In this document: one piece after another, positions 1 through 7,864 of the stretch
Position numbering within the stretch: the stretch's first letter is position 1
How the letters are laid out: every line of letters begins with the position of its first letter
DNA from: Methyloversatilis sp.
GTDB lineage: Bacteria > Pseudomonadota > Gammaproteobacteria > Burkholderiales > Rhodocyclaceae
NCBI GenBank assembly: GCA_017984755.1
Contig: JAGNYW010000031.1
Coordinates: 1-34,265, forward strand
DNA length: 34,265 bases
Direction: 5' to 3'
The notes under the pieces: generated by a model
Told to the model about the DNA's origin: nothing
What the model saw: the letters and a program-made list of their open reading frames with translations, nothing else
Database searches by the model: none
Translations under genes and position numbers: made by a program

Positions 1-20
1 TGGGAGCGGGCCCACGGCTG

Positions 21-50
21 GCCCTGCATGGCCAGCCGGCTCTGCGGGCG
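21..50 (+). repeat. Upstream arm of REP-like composite repeat, copy 1
   Basis: This 30-base segment matches 24 of 30 positions with 1044-1073. In both places it precedes the same 32-base palindromic unit, so the two loci look like copies of one larger composite repeat. It contains its own inverted repeat (GGCC...GGCC near 21-34). Confidence 0.5.
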
Positions 51-130
51 TCGAGCGGTGCTCGCCGAAACCCCCGCGCCGCCCATTGATCGCGATGCGG
101 ACGTTGATCGGGTACCTGCGCATGGTCGAC

Positions 131-162
131 GCGCGGGTTCGCGATCAATGGATCGCTCCTGC
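131..162 (+). repeat. REP-like palindromic repeat, copy 1
   Basis: A 32-base unit identical to 1104-1135 and similar, in inverted orientation, to 4112-4143. Read on the minus strand it starts GCAGGAGCGATC and folds as GCGATC-CATT-GATCGC. That resembles the short extragenic palindromes (REP sequences) known from pseudomonads and other proteobacteria, which are mobilised by REP-associated tyrosine transposases. No such transposase is in this window. Confidence 0.75.
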
Positions 163-265
163 GGCCAGAGCGTGATTTTGGCGGTGTCGCGGGTTCGGGG
201 TGGTTTTTGTGGGAGCGGGTTGATGCCTGATCAGCTTTCCATTTCGAGCTGGGTCGCGCGCAGGA

Positions 266-302
266 TATAATTTAGACAAATTGTACAAAACGTATTATTT
301 GT
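266..302 (+). promoter_or_regulatory. Promoter/operator region of the toxin-antitoxin pair
   Basis: An AT-rich island in GC-rich surroundings. It has a perfect TATAAT at 266-271 (a candidate -10, but with a poor -35), a second -10-like TATTAT at 293-298, a TTGTACAA palindrome at 281-288 and an inverted repeat ACAAAT/ATTTGT at 276-281 and 297-302. Phd/YefM antitoxins normally repress their own operon by binding such palindromes, so this is the likely operator. The assignment is inferred. Confidence 0.45.
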
Positions 303-324
303 TCAGATCAATTGGGGATGAGTC

Positions 325-576
325 ATGAAAACGATTGCGGCAAGTGAAGCCAAGCAGGGCTTCGCGGCGTTGATCGACGCAGCGGCTCGCGAGCCGATTG
401 CGATTCAGCGGCAGAAGCGCGACGTCGCCGTGGTGATGTCGATGCACGAATACGAACGGCTCAACAGACTGAACGTCAGCGAGTTCCAGAGGTTCTGCGA
501 TCAGGTCGGTGCCAGAGCGGCGGAAGCCGGGATGAACGAGGCCACGCTTGCCGGTCTGCTCGCCGACGATGCATGA
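325..576 (+). CDS. Type II antitoxin, Phd/YefM family
   Basis: An 83-residue protein. The N-terminal MKTIAASEAKQGFAALIDAA, followed by a stretch on the pattern of PIAIQRQKRDVAVVMS and then EYERL, is the typical Phd/YefM fold: an N-terminal beta-alpha DNA-binding domain and a C-terminal helix that wraps the toxin. It should neutralise the PIN toxin encoded next, and together with it repress the operon from the palindromic AT-rich region at 266-302. A GGGGAT ribosome site lies a few bases before the ATG. Its stop codon is 8 nt inside the toxin gene, the usual coupled order of antitoxin then toxin. The pair lies between two identical REP-like repeats. The family call is secure; the exact DNA target is not known. 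Confidence 0.85.
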   Translation: MKTIAASEAKQGFAALIDAAAREPIAIQRQKRDVAVVMSMHEYERLNRLNVSEFQRFCDQVGARAAEAGMNEATLAGLLADDA

Positions 577-979
577 GCGCCGCTGGGTTCTCGACACGAA
601 CACGCTGATCAGCCGATTGCTTCTTCCGAGCGGTGTCGCCGCCCGGGCCGTCGATCATGCGTTGGCCCGGGGCATCGTGCTGGTTTCGGCAGAAACGATG
701 GAAGAACTGGCTGAGATGATCAGCCGACCGAAGTTCGACCGCTACGTTCCGGTCGCCGACCGTATCCATTTTCTGCGTCTGTTCGGCGGCGTGGCCCGCA
801 TGGTGAATATCACTCATCGCGTTGCCGCATGCCGCGATCCGAAGGATGACAAGTTCCTGCACGTCGCCCTCAACGGCGAAGCCGAAGCGATAGTCACCGG
901 CGATCAGGATTTGCTGGTCTTGCATCCGTTCCACGGAATTTCAGTGTTCGCACCCGCCGCGTTTCTGATGGTGGATTGA
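569..979 (+). CDS. PIN-domain toxin (putative ribonuclease) of a toxin-antitoxin pair
   Basis: A 136-residue PIN-family protein of the type annotated as putative toxin-antitoxin component (COG1569-like). PIN acidic residues are visible: Asp9 in VLDTNTLIS, a Glu in ETMEELAEM, the RDPKDDKFLHVAL aspartates and the TGDQDLL motif near the C-terminus. PIN toxins are Mg-dependent RNases that cut tRNA, rRNA or mRNA; which RNA is cut here cannot be read from sequence. I chose the ATG at 569, which overlaps the antitoxin stop by 8 nt, over a TTG at 548 that would add seven non-conserved residues. All acidic positions look intact, so the toxin is probably functional. Confidence 0.85.
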   Translation: MHERRWVLDTNTLISRLLLPSGVAARAVDHALARGIVLVSAETMEELAEMISRPKFDRYVPVADRIHFLRLFGGVARMVNITHRVAACRDPKDDKFLHVALNGEAEAIVTGDQDLLVLHPFHGISVFAPAAFLMVD

Positions 980-1043
980 CGGCCCTTGCGCGGTAGATTC
1001 GGCCGACGGGTGCCCGTTTCCGGGTGAGCCGGTTTTTGCGGGG

Positions 1044-1073
1044 GCCTTGGATGCCGAGCCGGCTTAGCGGGCG
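1044..1073 (+). repeat. Upstream arm of REP-like composite repeat, copy 2
   Basis: Matches 21-50 at 24 of 30 bases and again precedes the 32-base palindromic unit. It is followed by a short GGCGGGC-type tandem run (about 1069-1090) that expands the copy relative to the first. Confidence 0.45.
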
Positions 1074-1103
1074 GCGGGCGGCGGGCGGCGGAGCATGTTT
1101 GAT

Positions 1104-1135
1104 GCGCGGGTTCGCGATCAATGGATCGCTCCTGC
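1104..1135 (+). repeat. REP-like palindromic repeat, copy 2
   Basis: Identical over 32 bases to 131-162 and in the same orientation, so the toxin-antitoxin genes are flanked by direct repeats. The hairpin core is GATCGC and its complement around a four-base loop. Downstream, 1145-1195 is strikingly AT-rich (T-runs and A-runs) and contains TTAAC/GTTAA arms just after the yigZ stop; it may serve as that gene's 3' end. Otherwise 980-1195 holds nothing coding. Confidence 0.75.
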
Positions 1136-1195
1136 AGCCGGGTACTATTTTTTTAAAACAATTACTTGAAGTTTTTTATTAACGTGGTTTGTTAA

Positions 1196-1789
1196 TTATA
1201 TTCGCTCTTCCAGCCAGCCTATCCGGCCCTGCCCTGCGTCGTTCACGCGGGTGATGAAGCGGTCGGCTTCGGGTTCGGGCAGGCTGATGCGCATGTCGAC
1301 CAGCGAGCCGTGGCTGACTTCGACGAGCGTGGCGCTGCTGGCTTCGATTTCTCTCCGCACCATGCCTTCGAGCGCATACGGCAGGGTGCAGCGCAGGGTG
1401 CGCAGGCGGGTGAGCGGTACTTTGGTCGCGCCGAGCAGGGCCTGGGCGACGGCGTCGGTGTAGGCGCGGACGAGGCCGCCGGCGCCGAGGTTGATACCGC
1501 CGTAATAGCGCACCACGGTGGCGAGCACGCCTTCGAGGTCCTGATGGCGCAGCACTTCGAGCATCGGACGGCCGGCGGTACCGCTGGGTTCGCCGTCGTC
1601 GACGGCCGCCGACTGCCCGCCGGCCAGCAGCGCCCAGCACACGTGGGTGGCGCCCGGATGCTGCCGCCACAGTTCGACCACCCTCGCCTGCGCGGCGGCA
1701 CGGTCGCGCATGGGCTCGACGCAGCCGATGAAGCGGCTTTTCTTGATGATCAGTTCGCTGTGGACCGGCGTGGCGAGGGTGTTCGGCAT
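1196..1789 (-). CDS. yigZ: YigZ/IMPACT family protein
   Basis: A 197-residue protein matching the YigZ family in length (E. coli YigZ is about 204) and order: an N-terminal IKKSRFIG segment, the signature DDGEPSGTAGRPML, then VRYYGGINLGAGGLVRAY and a C-terminal RNA-binding-like ferredoxin fold. The family is related to eukaryotic IMPACT; bacterial members are often co-annotated as translation-associated or proline-peptidase-like factors, and their biochemical role is not settled. The ATG at 1789 starts where the family does; an upstream in-frame ATG at 1873 would add 28 atypical residues. It is transcribed divergently from the EAL-HDOD gene, about 190 nt away, and its stop lies next to the AT-rich spacer. 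Confidence 0.88.
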   Translation of the reverse strand: MPNTLATPVHSELIIKKSRFIGCVEPMRDRAAAQARVVELWRQHPGATHVCWALLAGGQSAAVDDGEPSGTAGRPMLEVLRHQDLEGVLATVVRYYGGINLGAGGLVRAYTDAVAQALLGATKVPLTRLRTLRCTLPYALEGMVRREIEASSATLVEVSHGSLVDMRISLPEPEADRFITRVNDAGQGRIGWLEERI

Positions 1790-1978
1790 GGGGCGGCAGC
1801 TTCCCACAAATCCGGCGCCCGGTGCTTGATGCCGGCGCTTCTGCCCGGTCGCGTGAAGCGCGGATGCGCGCACCCGGAACCGCTTCGACGGACACGTTCA
1901 GTGAAGCAGTTGCTGCCGCCGAAAAAATAAACCGCGCACCGACCCTCAATGTCGATGGCTGCATGCCGAAACACATGC

Positions 1979-3214
1979 ATGCCCAATACCGACACCACCA
2001 ATATCTTCGTGGGCCGCCAGCCCATTCTCGACCGCAAGAACGGGCTTTACGCCTACGAGCTGCTGTTCCGCTCGGGGCACGTCGAAAACGCGGTCTTCAC
2101 CAGCGATGTGAACGCGACGGCACGGGTCATCACCTCGGTGTTCAACGAACTCGGCCTCGAACAGTCGCTGGGCGACGCGTTCGGCTTCGTGAACGTCAGC
2201 GAAGAGATGCTGATGTCGGAAGCCCTCGAGCTGCTGCCCGCCGACAAGATCGTCATCGAGCTGCTCGAAACCGTGAGGCCGACGCCGGAAGTGATTGCGC
2301 GGGCGCGTGAGCTGGTCGGCAAGGGCTTCAGGCTGGCGCTCGACGACGTGCTGAGCCTCGAAGAGGACTTCAAGCCGCTGATCGAGATTGCGTCGTTCAT
2401 CAAGATCGACCTGCTGGGCATCGAGTCCGAAAAGCTGCCGGCGATCGTCGAAAGCTTCCGCCCGTACAAGGCGAAGCTGCTGGCCGAGAAGGTGGATAGC
2501 GCCGAACAGGCCACGCGCTGCCACGACCTCGGCTTTTCCTATTTCCAGGGCTATTACTTCGCCCGGCCCAGCGTGCTGAGTACGCGCACGATGAGCGCCG
2601 GCGAGGCAACGCTGCTGCGCCTGCTCGGCCTGGTGCTGGCCGATGCCGAAACGATCGAGATGGAACCGCTGATCAAGCAGGAGCCGACGCTGCTGGTCAA
2701 TCTGATGCGCGTGTCGAACTCGATCGGCAACGGCAGCAGCCGCCAGATTTCGACGGCGCGCGAGGCGATCACGTTGCTCGGACGCACGCAGTTGCAGCGC
2801 TGGCTGCAGCTTCTGCTGTTCTGTTCGCAGGGCGACGCCATCGAGCGCAACCCGCTGCTGTCGATGGTGGCAACCCGTGCGCGCACGATGGAGCTGCTGG
2901 CCGTCAAGTGCAACGAACCTGACTGCAACCCCGACAGCGCCTTCCTCACCGGCATTCTTTCGCTGCTGCCGGTCGTGCTGGGGGTATCGATGGAGGAAGT
3001 GCTGAAGACGCTGCCGGTGGATGCGTTCATCAGCGAGGCGCTCACCAGCGGATCCGGCAGGCTGGGCGGGCTGCTCGCGTTGCTGGTCCACTGGGAAGAA
3101 GGCGAACTGGAACCCTTCATGCGCATGCTCGACAACTGCCCGATTCTCACCATCGACGATTTCAATGCCGCCGCATCCGACGCCATGAGCTGGGCTGCGA
3201 CGCTCGGCCGCTAG
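1979..3214 (+). CDS. EAL-HDOD signalling protein (YuxH type)
   Basis: A 411-residue two-domain protein. Residues 1-205 form an EAL-like domain of the YuxH subclass. The motif YAYELLFR replaces canonical EAL, and the putative ligand/metal residues are largely kept: Asn in FVNVS, Glu in VIELLE, the Asp pair in ALDDV, Lys in IKIDLLG and Gln in YFQGYYFARP. The normal DDFGTG loop reads DDVLSL. An HDOD domain follows (about 210-405). Proteins of this type bind or hydrolyse cyclic di-GMP, or act as scaffolds in motility and surface behaviour; activity here cannot be decided. No clear ribosome site precedes the ATG at 1979 or an alternative ATG at 1949. It ends 22 nt before the next HDOD gene, so the two likely form an operon. 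Confidence 0.85.
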   Translation: MPNTDTTNIFVGRQPILDRKNGLYAYELLFRSGHVENAVFTSDVNATARVITSVFNELGLEQSLGDAFGFVNVSEEMLMSEALELLPADKIVIELLETVRPTPEVIARARELVGKGFRLALDDVLSLEEDFKPLIEIASFIKIDLLGIESEKLPAIVESFRPYKAKLLAEKVDSAEQATRCHDLGFSYFQGYYFARPSVLSTRTMSAGEATLLRLLGLVLADAETIEMEPLIKQEPTLLVNLMRVSNSIGNGSSRQISTAREAITLLGRTQLQRWLQLLLFCSQGDAIERNPLLSMVATRARTMELLAVKCNEPDCNPDSAFLTGILSLLPVVLGVSMEEVLKTLPVDAFISEALTSGSGRLGGLLALLVHWEEGELEPFMRMLDNCPILTIDDFNAAASDAMSWAATLGR

Positions 3215-3236
3215 GCCGCGGACACTGGAGACCTGC

Positions 3237-4064
3237 ATGAACGCAATGGAACGAATTTTCAGCGCCACAGCGCAATTGCCGAGCATTCCGGCGGTCGTGC
3301 AGAAGATGATCGATACGCTCCAGTCCGAAGATTCTGACCTGCATCCGCTGATCGCGGAAATACGCACTGATCCGGTGATCAGTGCGCGCGTGCTGCGTCT
3401 CGCCAACTCGGGTTTCTATTCCAGCCGCCGCAGCATCGGTTCGGTGGACGATGCCGTGACGCTGATCGGCACGCGTGCGCTCCGCACGCTGGTCATTTCA
3501 GCAGGCATCAGCGGCGCCTTTCCCAAGGTGCCGGGCGTGAACATGAAGGATTTCTGGCGTCACGCGCTGATGACCGCGAGCGCCAATTCGCTGCTGGCGA
3601 AGCACGCCGGCGAAAACCCGGACCATGCGTACAGTGCCGGCCTGACGCATCGGCTGGGCCAGTTGATGATTCACATCGCCTTTCCACGGGTAGCCGAGGA
3701 AATCGCGCGCGACTGCCACGACCTGAGCGTGACCGAGCGTGCCGCCGTCGAGCACCTGAAGCTGCACACCAACCATTGTTCGGTCGGCGCAGAACTCGCC
3801 ATGCGCTGGAATTTCCCCAACGGCATTGCGCGCGCGCTGCAGTATTACTGCCAGCCGCATCACGCCGAGGCGACCCGGCTCGCCCGCCTCACCAACGTCG
3901 CGGCGCAGATCGCCTTCGAGATCGAGGACGACGTGCGGCCGGAAGACATCGCCGAGCACCTGAACCGCTCGGTCATCGAACTGTGCGGCCTCGACCGCGC
4001 CGCCATCGTGCCGGACATTGCCTACTGCGCAGAACACGCAGCCAACGCAGAACTCGCGCCGTAG
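3237..4064 (+). CDS. HDOD-domain protein
   Basis: A 275-residue protein made almost entirely of one HDOD domain: an N-terminal QLPSIPAVVQKM helix, then TDPVISARVLRLANSGFYSSRR and SVDDAVTLIGTRALRTLVIS, all typical. Where catalytic HD-GYP proteins carry HDIG this one reads THRLG, so the metal-binding Asp is missing and phosphodiesterase activity is not expected. HDOD proteins act as adaptors in signalling, chemotaxis and cell-cycle control in proteobacteria. A GGAG site 6 nt before the ATG supports the start. It follows the EAL-HDOD gene by 22 nt, so the two products are probably made together and may bind one another. Confidence 0.87.
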   Translation: MNAMERIFSATAQLPSIPAVVQKMIDTLQSEDSDLHPLIAEIRTDPVISARVLRLANSGFYSSRRSIGSVDDAVTLIGTRALRTLVISAGISGAFPKVPGVNMKDFWRHALMTASANSLLAKHAGENPDHAYSAGLTHRLGQLMIHIAFPRVAEEIARDCHDLSVTERAAVEHLKLHTNHCSVGAELAMRWNFPNGIARALQYYCQPHHAEATRLARLTNVAAQIAFEIEDDVRPEDIAEHLNRSVIELCGLDRAAIVPDIAYCAEHAANAELAP

Positions 4065-4111
4065 CCAGCTTTCCGGCAGTTGATCGCAGGGGCGGGAGCA
4101 CCGCTCGACCT

Positions 4112-4143
4112 GCAGGAGCAATCCATTGATCGCGAACACGGGC
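4112..4143 (-). repeat. REP-like palindromic repeat, diverged inverted copy 3
   Basis: The reverse complement of the units at 131-162 and 1104-1135, with about four mismatches (GAGCAATCC instead of GAGCGATCC, and changes in the distal arm). It lies just after the HDOD gene. The rest of 4065-4282 shows a GC-rich CGGGGCCCCCGG-like string near 4156-4168 and a possible -10 (TATAAG, 4240-4245) for the antiporter gene. Confidence 0.6.
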
Positions 4144-4282
4144 TCCGTACCTGCGGGGCCCCCGGATGATTCGGCTCATCGACGCGGGCCGGTGATGTAA
4201 CAGATCCGCTCGTACGGTCCGCAATGCACAGATCGCTGCTATAAGAAAAGGTCACCACTTCTTTGCCGGATGGGAGGGGATG

Positions 4283-5476
4283 ATGGTTTTCGAGGCGGGA
4301 CGGATCTTTGCGCTGGTCGGCTGGCCGGCGGTACTGCTGGTGGCGTGGTTGTCGGGCGAACTTGCGCATCGCGGTCTGGGTGTGCCACGCGTGTGTGCGT
4401 ATGCGCTGGTCGGCATCGCCGGCAGCACACTGACCGGTGCGCATGTCACGGGAGAGACCGCCGCGGCGCTTTCGTTTCTCGCCAATTTCGCGCTCGGCCT
4501 CTTCCTGTTCGAACTGGGTCACCGCATCAATCTGCGCTGGCTGGTGACCAACCCGTGGATTCTGGTGAGCGGCATCGCCGAGTCATTGCTGACTTTTGCC
4601 GTCGTGCGCGGGATTGCGCTGGCGATGGGCCAGCCCGAGAGCATCGCGATGGTGCTCGGCGCGCTGCTGGTTGCCACGTCGCCTGCGGCATTGATGCGGG
4701 TGGCGAACGATCTGCGCAGTTCCGGTCAGGTGACGGAGCGCGCGCTGCACCTGTGCGCCATCAACTGCCTGCTGTCGGTGCTGCTGATGAAGGGTGCCAT
4801 CGGCTACTGGCATCTGCTGGCGTCGGGAAGCCTGCAGAGCGCAGTGTGGAACAGCGCGGCCATTCTGGCGGTGTCGGTCGGCTGCGGCATTCTGGTCGGC
4901 TTCCCGCTGCCCTGGCTGCTGCGGCGGCTGCGTGCGGACGAGCGCGGCGTGACCACGGTGTTCGCCCTGGCGGTCATGCTGGTGACGCTGCTCACTCAGG
5001 GCGTCAACGTGTCGCCGCTGCTGGCCGCGCTGACGCTGGGCGTGCTGATGCGTCGCAACCGCCTGCTGCTGACGCCGGTGCAGCGCAATTTCGGCGTGCT
5101 GGGTGACCTGCTCGCGTTGTTCCTGTTTGTCTACGTGGCGGGCATGGCGACCTGGCCGACCACTGCTGCAGGCCTTGCGCTGGCGGTGCTGCTGTCGCTC
5201 GGTCGCATCGTCGCGAAGATGACGGCCAGCGCGGCCTTCGCTCACGTCAGCGGCACCACGACACGCAAGGGCGCGCTGACCGGACTGGCGCTGGCCCCGC
5301 TGTCGTCGTTCGCGCTGCTGCTGCTCGAGTACAGCCGCACCGCCGGTTTCGGTCTGGCCGAAGGCGGCCTGGCTGCGATCGCCGGCACGGTGATCGTGAT
5401 GGAGCTGTTCGGCCCGCTGCTGTCGCAGTGGGCGTTCATGCTGGCCGGTGAAACGCAGCGCGGGGAGCACGCCTGA
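4283..5476 (+). CDS. Cation/proton antiporter, CPA2 (KefB/NhaS-like) family
   Basis: A 397-residue inner-membrane protein with about 12 hydrophobic segments and no cytosolic TrkA-N tail. The pattern [17 protein letters not shown] near the N-terminus and later [15 protein letters not shown] match the Na+/H+ exchanger (PF00999) fold, where paired acidic residues in the membrane core carry the cation. It should exchange Na+ or K+ for protons; the ion cannot be told. The ATG at 4283 is 5 nt from GGAGG; the ATG at 4280 directly before it is only 2 nt away. Its TGA overlaps the ybdK ATG (TGATG), so it is the first gene of a three-gene coupled operon. Confidence 0.83.
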   Translation: MVFEAGRIFALVGWPAVLLVAWLSGELAHRGLGVPRVCAYALVGIAGSTLTGAHVTGETAAALSFLANFALGLFLFELGHRINLRWLVTNPWILVSGIAESLLTFAVVRGIALAMGQPESIAMVLGALLVATSPAALMRVANDLRSSGQVTERALHLCAINCLLSVLLMKGAIGYWHLLASGSLQSAVWNSAAILAVSVGCGILVGFPLPWLLRRLRADERGVTTVFALAVMLVTLLTQGVNVSPLLAALTLGVLMRRNRLLLTPVQRNFGVLGDLLALFLFVYVAGMATWPTTAAGLALAVLLSLGRIVAKMTASAAFAHVSGTTTRKGALTGLALAPLSSFALLLLEYSRTAGFGLAEGGLAAIAGTVIVMELFGPLLSQWAFMLAGETQRGEHA

Positions 5477-6594
5477 TGCCACTCGAAACCTTTCATGCCT
5501 CGGACGCGCTGAGCATGGGCGTCGAACTCGAGCTGCAGCTCGTGGGCGAACACGACCGCGACCTCGCCTCGGCCGCCGCCGACCTGCTGGAACTGGCGCA
5601 GCGCAAACCCTTTCCGGGCGACATCAAACCGGAAATGACGGATTGCATGATCGAGGTCGCCACCGACGTGCAGACCGGTCACGACGGGCTTCTGGCGCAG
5701 CTGGAAACCATGCGCGACGTGCTGGTCGGCTCGGCGGCGCGGCTGAATGTGGCGCTGTGCGGCGGCGGCACGCACCCCTTCCAGCAGTGGTACGAGCGGA
5801 AGATTTTCTCGACGCCGCGCTTCCAGCACCTGTCGGGACTCTACGGCTATCTGGCCAAGCAGTTCACGGTGTTCGGCCAGCATGTGCACATCGGCATGCC
5901 GGACGCCGACAGCGCGCTGCATGTGCTGCATGCGCTGAACCGCCATGTGCCCCATTTCATCGCGCTGTCGGCGTCGTCGCCGTTTTCGCAGGGCAGCGAC
6001 ACGCTGTTCGACTCGGCACGACTGAATTCCGTGTTCGCGTTTCCACTCAGCGGACGGGCACCTTTCGTGCTCGACTGGTCGCGCTTCGAGCGCGAGTACT
6101 TCGCCAAGATGGAAGACACCGGCATCGTGCACAGCATGAAGGACTTCTACTGGGACATCCGGCCCAAGCCCGAATACGGCACGATCGAGCTGCGCGTGTG
6201 CGACACGCCGCTCACGGTCGAACGGGCGGCGGCCATCGCGGTCTATCTGCAGGCCTTGTGCAGCAGCATCCTGGCCGGCGAAGAACCGGACCCACTCGAG
6301 GACGACTACCTTGTGTACACCTACAACCGCTTCCAGGCCTGCCGTTTCGGGCTCGACGGCCTGATCGTGAATCCGCGGACACACGCCGCCATGCCGTTGC
6401 GCGAGGACATCACGCGAACCATCGACCGCCTCGCCGTGCGGGCGGAGGCGCTCGGCAGTGCCGATGCGCTGGCCTCGCTGCGCCGGATGGCCAACGGCGG
6501 CGGCAACGACGCCAGCCGGCTGCGCGCCGTTCATGCGAGATCGCGCAACCTGCTCGCCGTGGTGGACGACGCCGTCGCGGCGTTCTCGCAATGA
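5476..6594 (+). CDS. ybdK: YbdK-family carboxylate-amine ligase (glutamate-cysteine ligase type 2)
   Basis: A 372-residue protein of the GCS2 family, matching E. coli YbdK in length (about 372). Seen motifs: an N-terminal [10 protein letters not shown] with the metal-binding glutamates, [24 protein letters not shown] with the conserved histidines, and [22 protein letters not shown]. YbdK makes gamma-glutamylcysteine weakly in vitro; its physiological substrate is not established. It overlaps the antiporter gene by 1 nt and the DUF456 gene by 4 nt, so translation of the three is probably coupled. Joint production with an ion antiporter hints at a stress or osmotic role, which is inference. Confidence 0.9.
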   Translation: MPLETFHASDALSMGVELELQLVGEHDRDLASAAADLLELAQRKPFPGDIKPEMTDCMIEVATDVQTGHDGLLAQLETMRDVLVGSAARLNVALCGGGTHPFQQWYERKIFSTPRFQHLSGLYGYLAKQFTVFGQHVHIGMPDADSALHVLHALNRHVPHFIALSASSPFSQGSDTLFDSARLNSVFAFPLSGRAPFVLDWSRFEREYFAKMEDTGIVHSMKDFYWDIRPKPEYGTIELRVCDTPLTVERAAAIAVYLQALCSSILAGEEPDPLEDDYLVYTYNRFQACRFGLDGLIVNPRTHAAMPLREDITRTIDRLAVRAEALGSADALASLRRMANGGGNDASRLRAVHARSRNLLAVVDDAVAAFSQ

Positions 6595-7079
6595 CGGCAC
6601 CCGACATCCTGCTGTGGGTGATTGCCGCCCTGCTCGTGCTGATCGGTCTGGCCGGCGTCATCCTTCCGGCGCTGCCGGGCATCGCACTGATCTTCGGCGG
6701 ACTGCTCATGGCCGCCTGGCTGGACGGCTTCGAGCGGATCGGTGGCGTGACGCTGGCCGTGCTGGGCGCATTGACCGTGATCGCCTGGCTGATCGATTTC
6801 GCAGCCGGCGTCATCGGCGCGCAACGGGTCGGCGCCAGCCCGCTGGCGCTGGTGGGCGCTGCCATCGGTACGGTGGTCGGCCTGTTCGGCGGGCTGATCG
6901 GCCTGCTGTTCGCACCGCTTGCCGGTGCCGCCCTCGGCGAATACATTGCCCGGCGCGATGCGCTTCAGGCCACGCGCGTCGGGGTGGCGACCTGGCTCGG
7001 CATGCTGATCGCGGCAGTCGCCAAGGTGGCCATCGCCTTCATGATGCTGGGCATCGCGCTGGCGGCCTGGGTGTTCTGA
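6591..7079 (+). CDS. DUF456 membrane protein
   Basis: A 162-residue, very hydrophobic protein with about five membrane segments. The pattern [19 protein letters not shown], then a glycine-rich [19 protein letters not shown] pair and a C-terminal hydrophobic hairpin, is typical of DUF456 proteins, which contain glycine-zipper-like membrane segments and have no known function. The ATG at 6591 overlaps the ybdK stop by 4 nt (ATGA). A longer reading of the same frame upstream runs inside ybdK and is a shadow. It ends 28 nt before the convergent pseudopilin gene. Confidence 0.8.
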   Translation: MTAPDILLWVIAALLVLIGLAGVILPALPGIALIFGGLLMAAWLDGFERIGGVTLAVLGALTVIAWLIDFAAGVIGAQRVGASPLALVGAAIGTVVGLFGGLIGLLFAPLAGAALGEYIARRDALQATRVGVATWLGMLIAAVAKVAIAFMMLGIALAAWVF

Positions 7080-7107
7080 ACGACCGCACCGGGCCCCGAC
7101 CTGCCAG

Positions 7108-7860
7108 TCAGCGCGGGTCGCCGCCCTGCGTGTAGATTTCCTGCTGCGAACGGGTCGTCGTCGGGCTTTGATTCGCCGGCGTTGTCCCGGGACTACCGGG
7201 CTGACCACCGACGTTGCCGGTACCACCGGGCTCACCTTCGACGGAAGACGCGCCCGGCGTGCTCGACATCGGCACGAACAGCCAGTCGGCATAACGCACA
7301 TCGTCCGACCGCACCTCGCCTGATCGCACCTCGCCTGATCGCACCTCGCCTGATCGCACAGCGGCCGACGCCACACGCGGCGGGGATGCTGTCGGAGAGG
7401 CAGACGGACTTCCGGGCGGCGGTGACTTCAGCGTGCCGGACACGCTCTTGCCGGTTGCGTCGACCCAGGCGGGCAGCACGCGGATGCGGGCAATCTTTTC
7501 GGATTTGCTGTAGACGGCACGGATCTGGCCACCGGTCATCACCAGCCCCCAGTCCTGGCTGCGCGTCATCGGATCGAAGTAGATCTTGCGCAGATGGCGG
7601 ACCGGCGTCGGCTGGCGCTTGTCTTCGACCAGTTCCTGCAGGTTTGCCGGATAGCGCTTGGGTTCGACCGGCGACGCATCGTGATAGCGCTGCAGCGCGC
7701 GCGCGAATTCGCCGCCGATGAACAGCAGTTCGCGTTCGCGCTCGCTCTGCGTCAGCGTGCTCCACATGACCGCGCTGCCTGCACCGGCGATGCCGAGCGC
7801 TGCCACGGCGAACAGCAGGAGCAGATAGGAAAAGCCGCGCTGCAGACCCGGTCGGCGCAT
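7108..7860 (-). CDS. Type II secretion-like pseudopilin lacking Glu5
   Basis: A 250-residue protein with a prepilin-type start: LQRGFSYLLLLFAVAALGIAG, in which prepilin peptidase should cut after the Gly before Phe. Mature residue 5 is Leu rather than the usual Glu. The middle part (RYPANLQELVEDKRQ, VRHLRKIYFDPMTRSQDWGLV) resembles the beta-sheet region of GspG-type major pseudopilins. The C-terminal third is low-complexity: proline/serine-rich, then a five-residue repeat on the pattern RSGEV, then glycine-rich. It is the last gene of a run of three pseudopilin genes and starts 4 nt after the second. I chose the ATG at 7860 over 7893 because it gives a normal short leader. Confidence 0.8.
   Translation of the reverse strand: MRRPGLQRGFSYLLLLFAVAALGIAGAGSAVMWSTLTQSERERELLFIGGEFARALQRYHDASPVEPKRYPANLQELVEDKRQPTPVRHLRKIYFDPMTRSQDWGLVMTGGQIRAVYSKSEKIARIRVLPAWVDATGKSVSGTLKSPPPGSPSASPTASPPRVASAAVRSGEVRSGEVRSGEVRSDDVRYADWLFVPMSSTPGASSVEGEPGGTGNVGGQPGSPGTTPANQSPTTTRSQQEIYTQGGDPR
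7296..7355 (-). repeat. 15-bp in-frame tandem repeat inside the pseudopilin gene
   Basis: Three perfect copies of a 15-base unit (7311-7325, 7326-7340, 7341-7355), with a degenerate fourth copy at 7296-7310. Each adds the five residues RSGEV (RSDDV in the degenerate copy). The unit length is a multiple of three, so copy changes alter protein length without shifting frame. Confidence 0.9.
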
Positions 7861-7864
7861 GGCG

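Larger units (their letters stand above)
1..264. other. Non-coding, repeat-rich left edge
   Basis: No convincing gene is seen before the antitoxin. An 80-codon open frame at 28-270 has arginine- and serine-rich composition with no recognisable domain and reads straight through repeat sequence, so it is not called. The stretch holds REP-like units (21-50 and 131-162), a half-copy of the same palindrome near 80-98, and a third GC-rich string around 190-225. It behaves like an intergenic spacer that has collected palindromic repeats. Confidence 0.6.

Noticed and set aside
28-270. 80-codon open frame at the left edge
   Set aside because: It reads through REP-like repeats, has skewed composition and no domain or ribosome site.
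1946-3406. Long minus-strand frame (486 codons) opposite the EAL-HDOD and HDOD genes
   Set aside because: It is a shadow of high-GC coding sequence: histidine-, glutamine- and arginine-rich with no fold. The plus strand holds clear domains.
5242-6600. 452-codon minus-strand frame opposite ybdK
   Set aside because: Antisense shadow; the plus-strand YbdK motifs and the 1-nt and 4-nt gene overlaps are decisive.
7296-7355. CRISPR-like repeat
   Set aside because: The 15-base units are contiguous with no spacers and lie in frame inside a gene.
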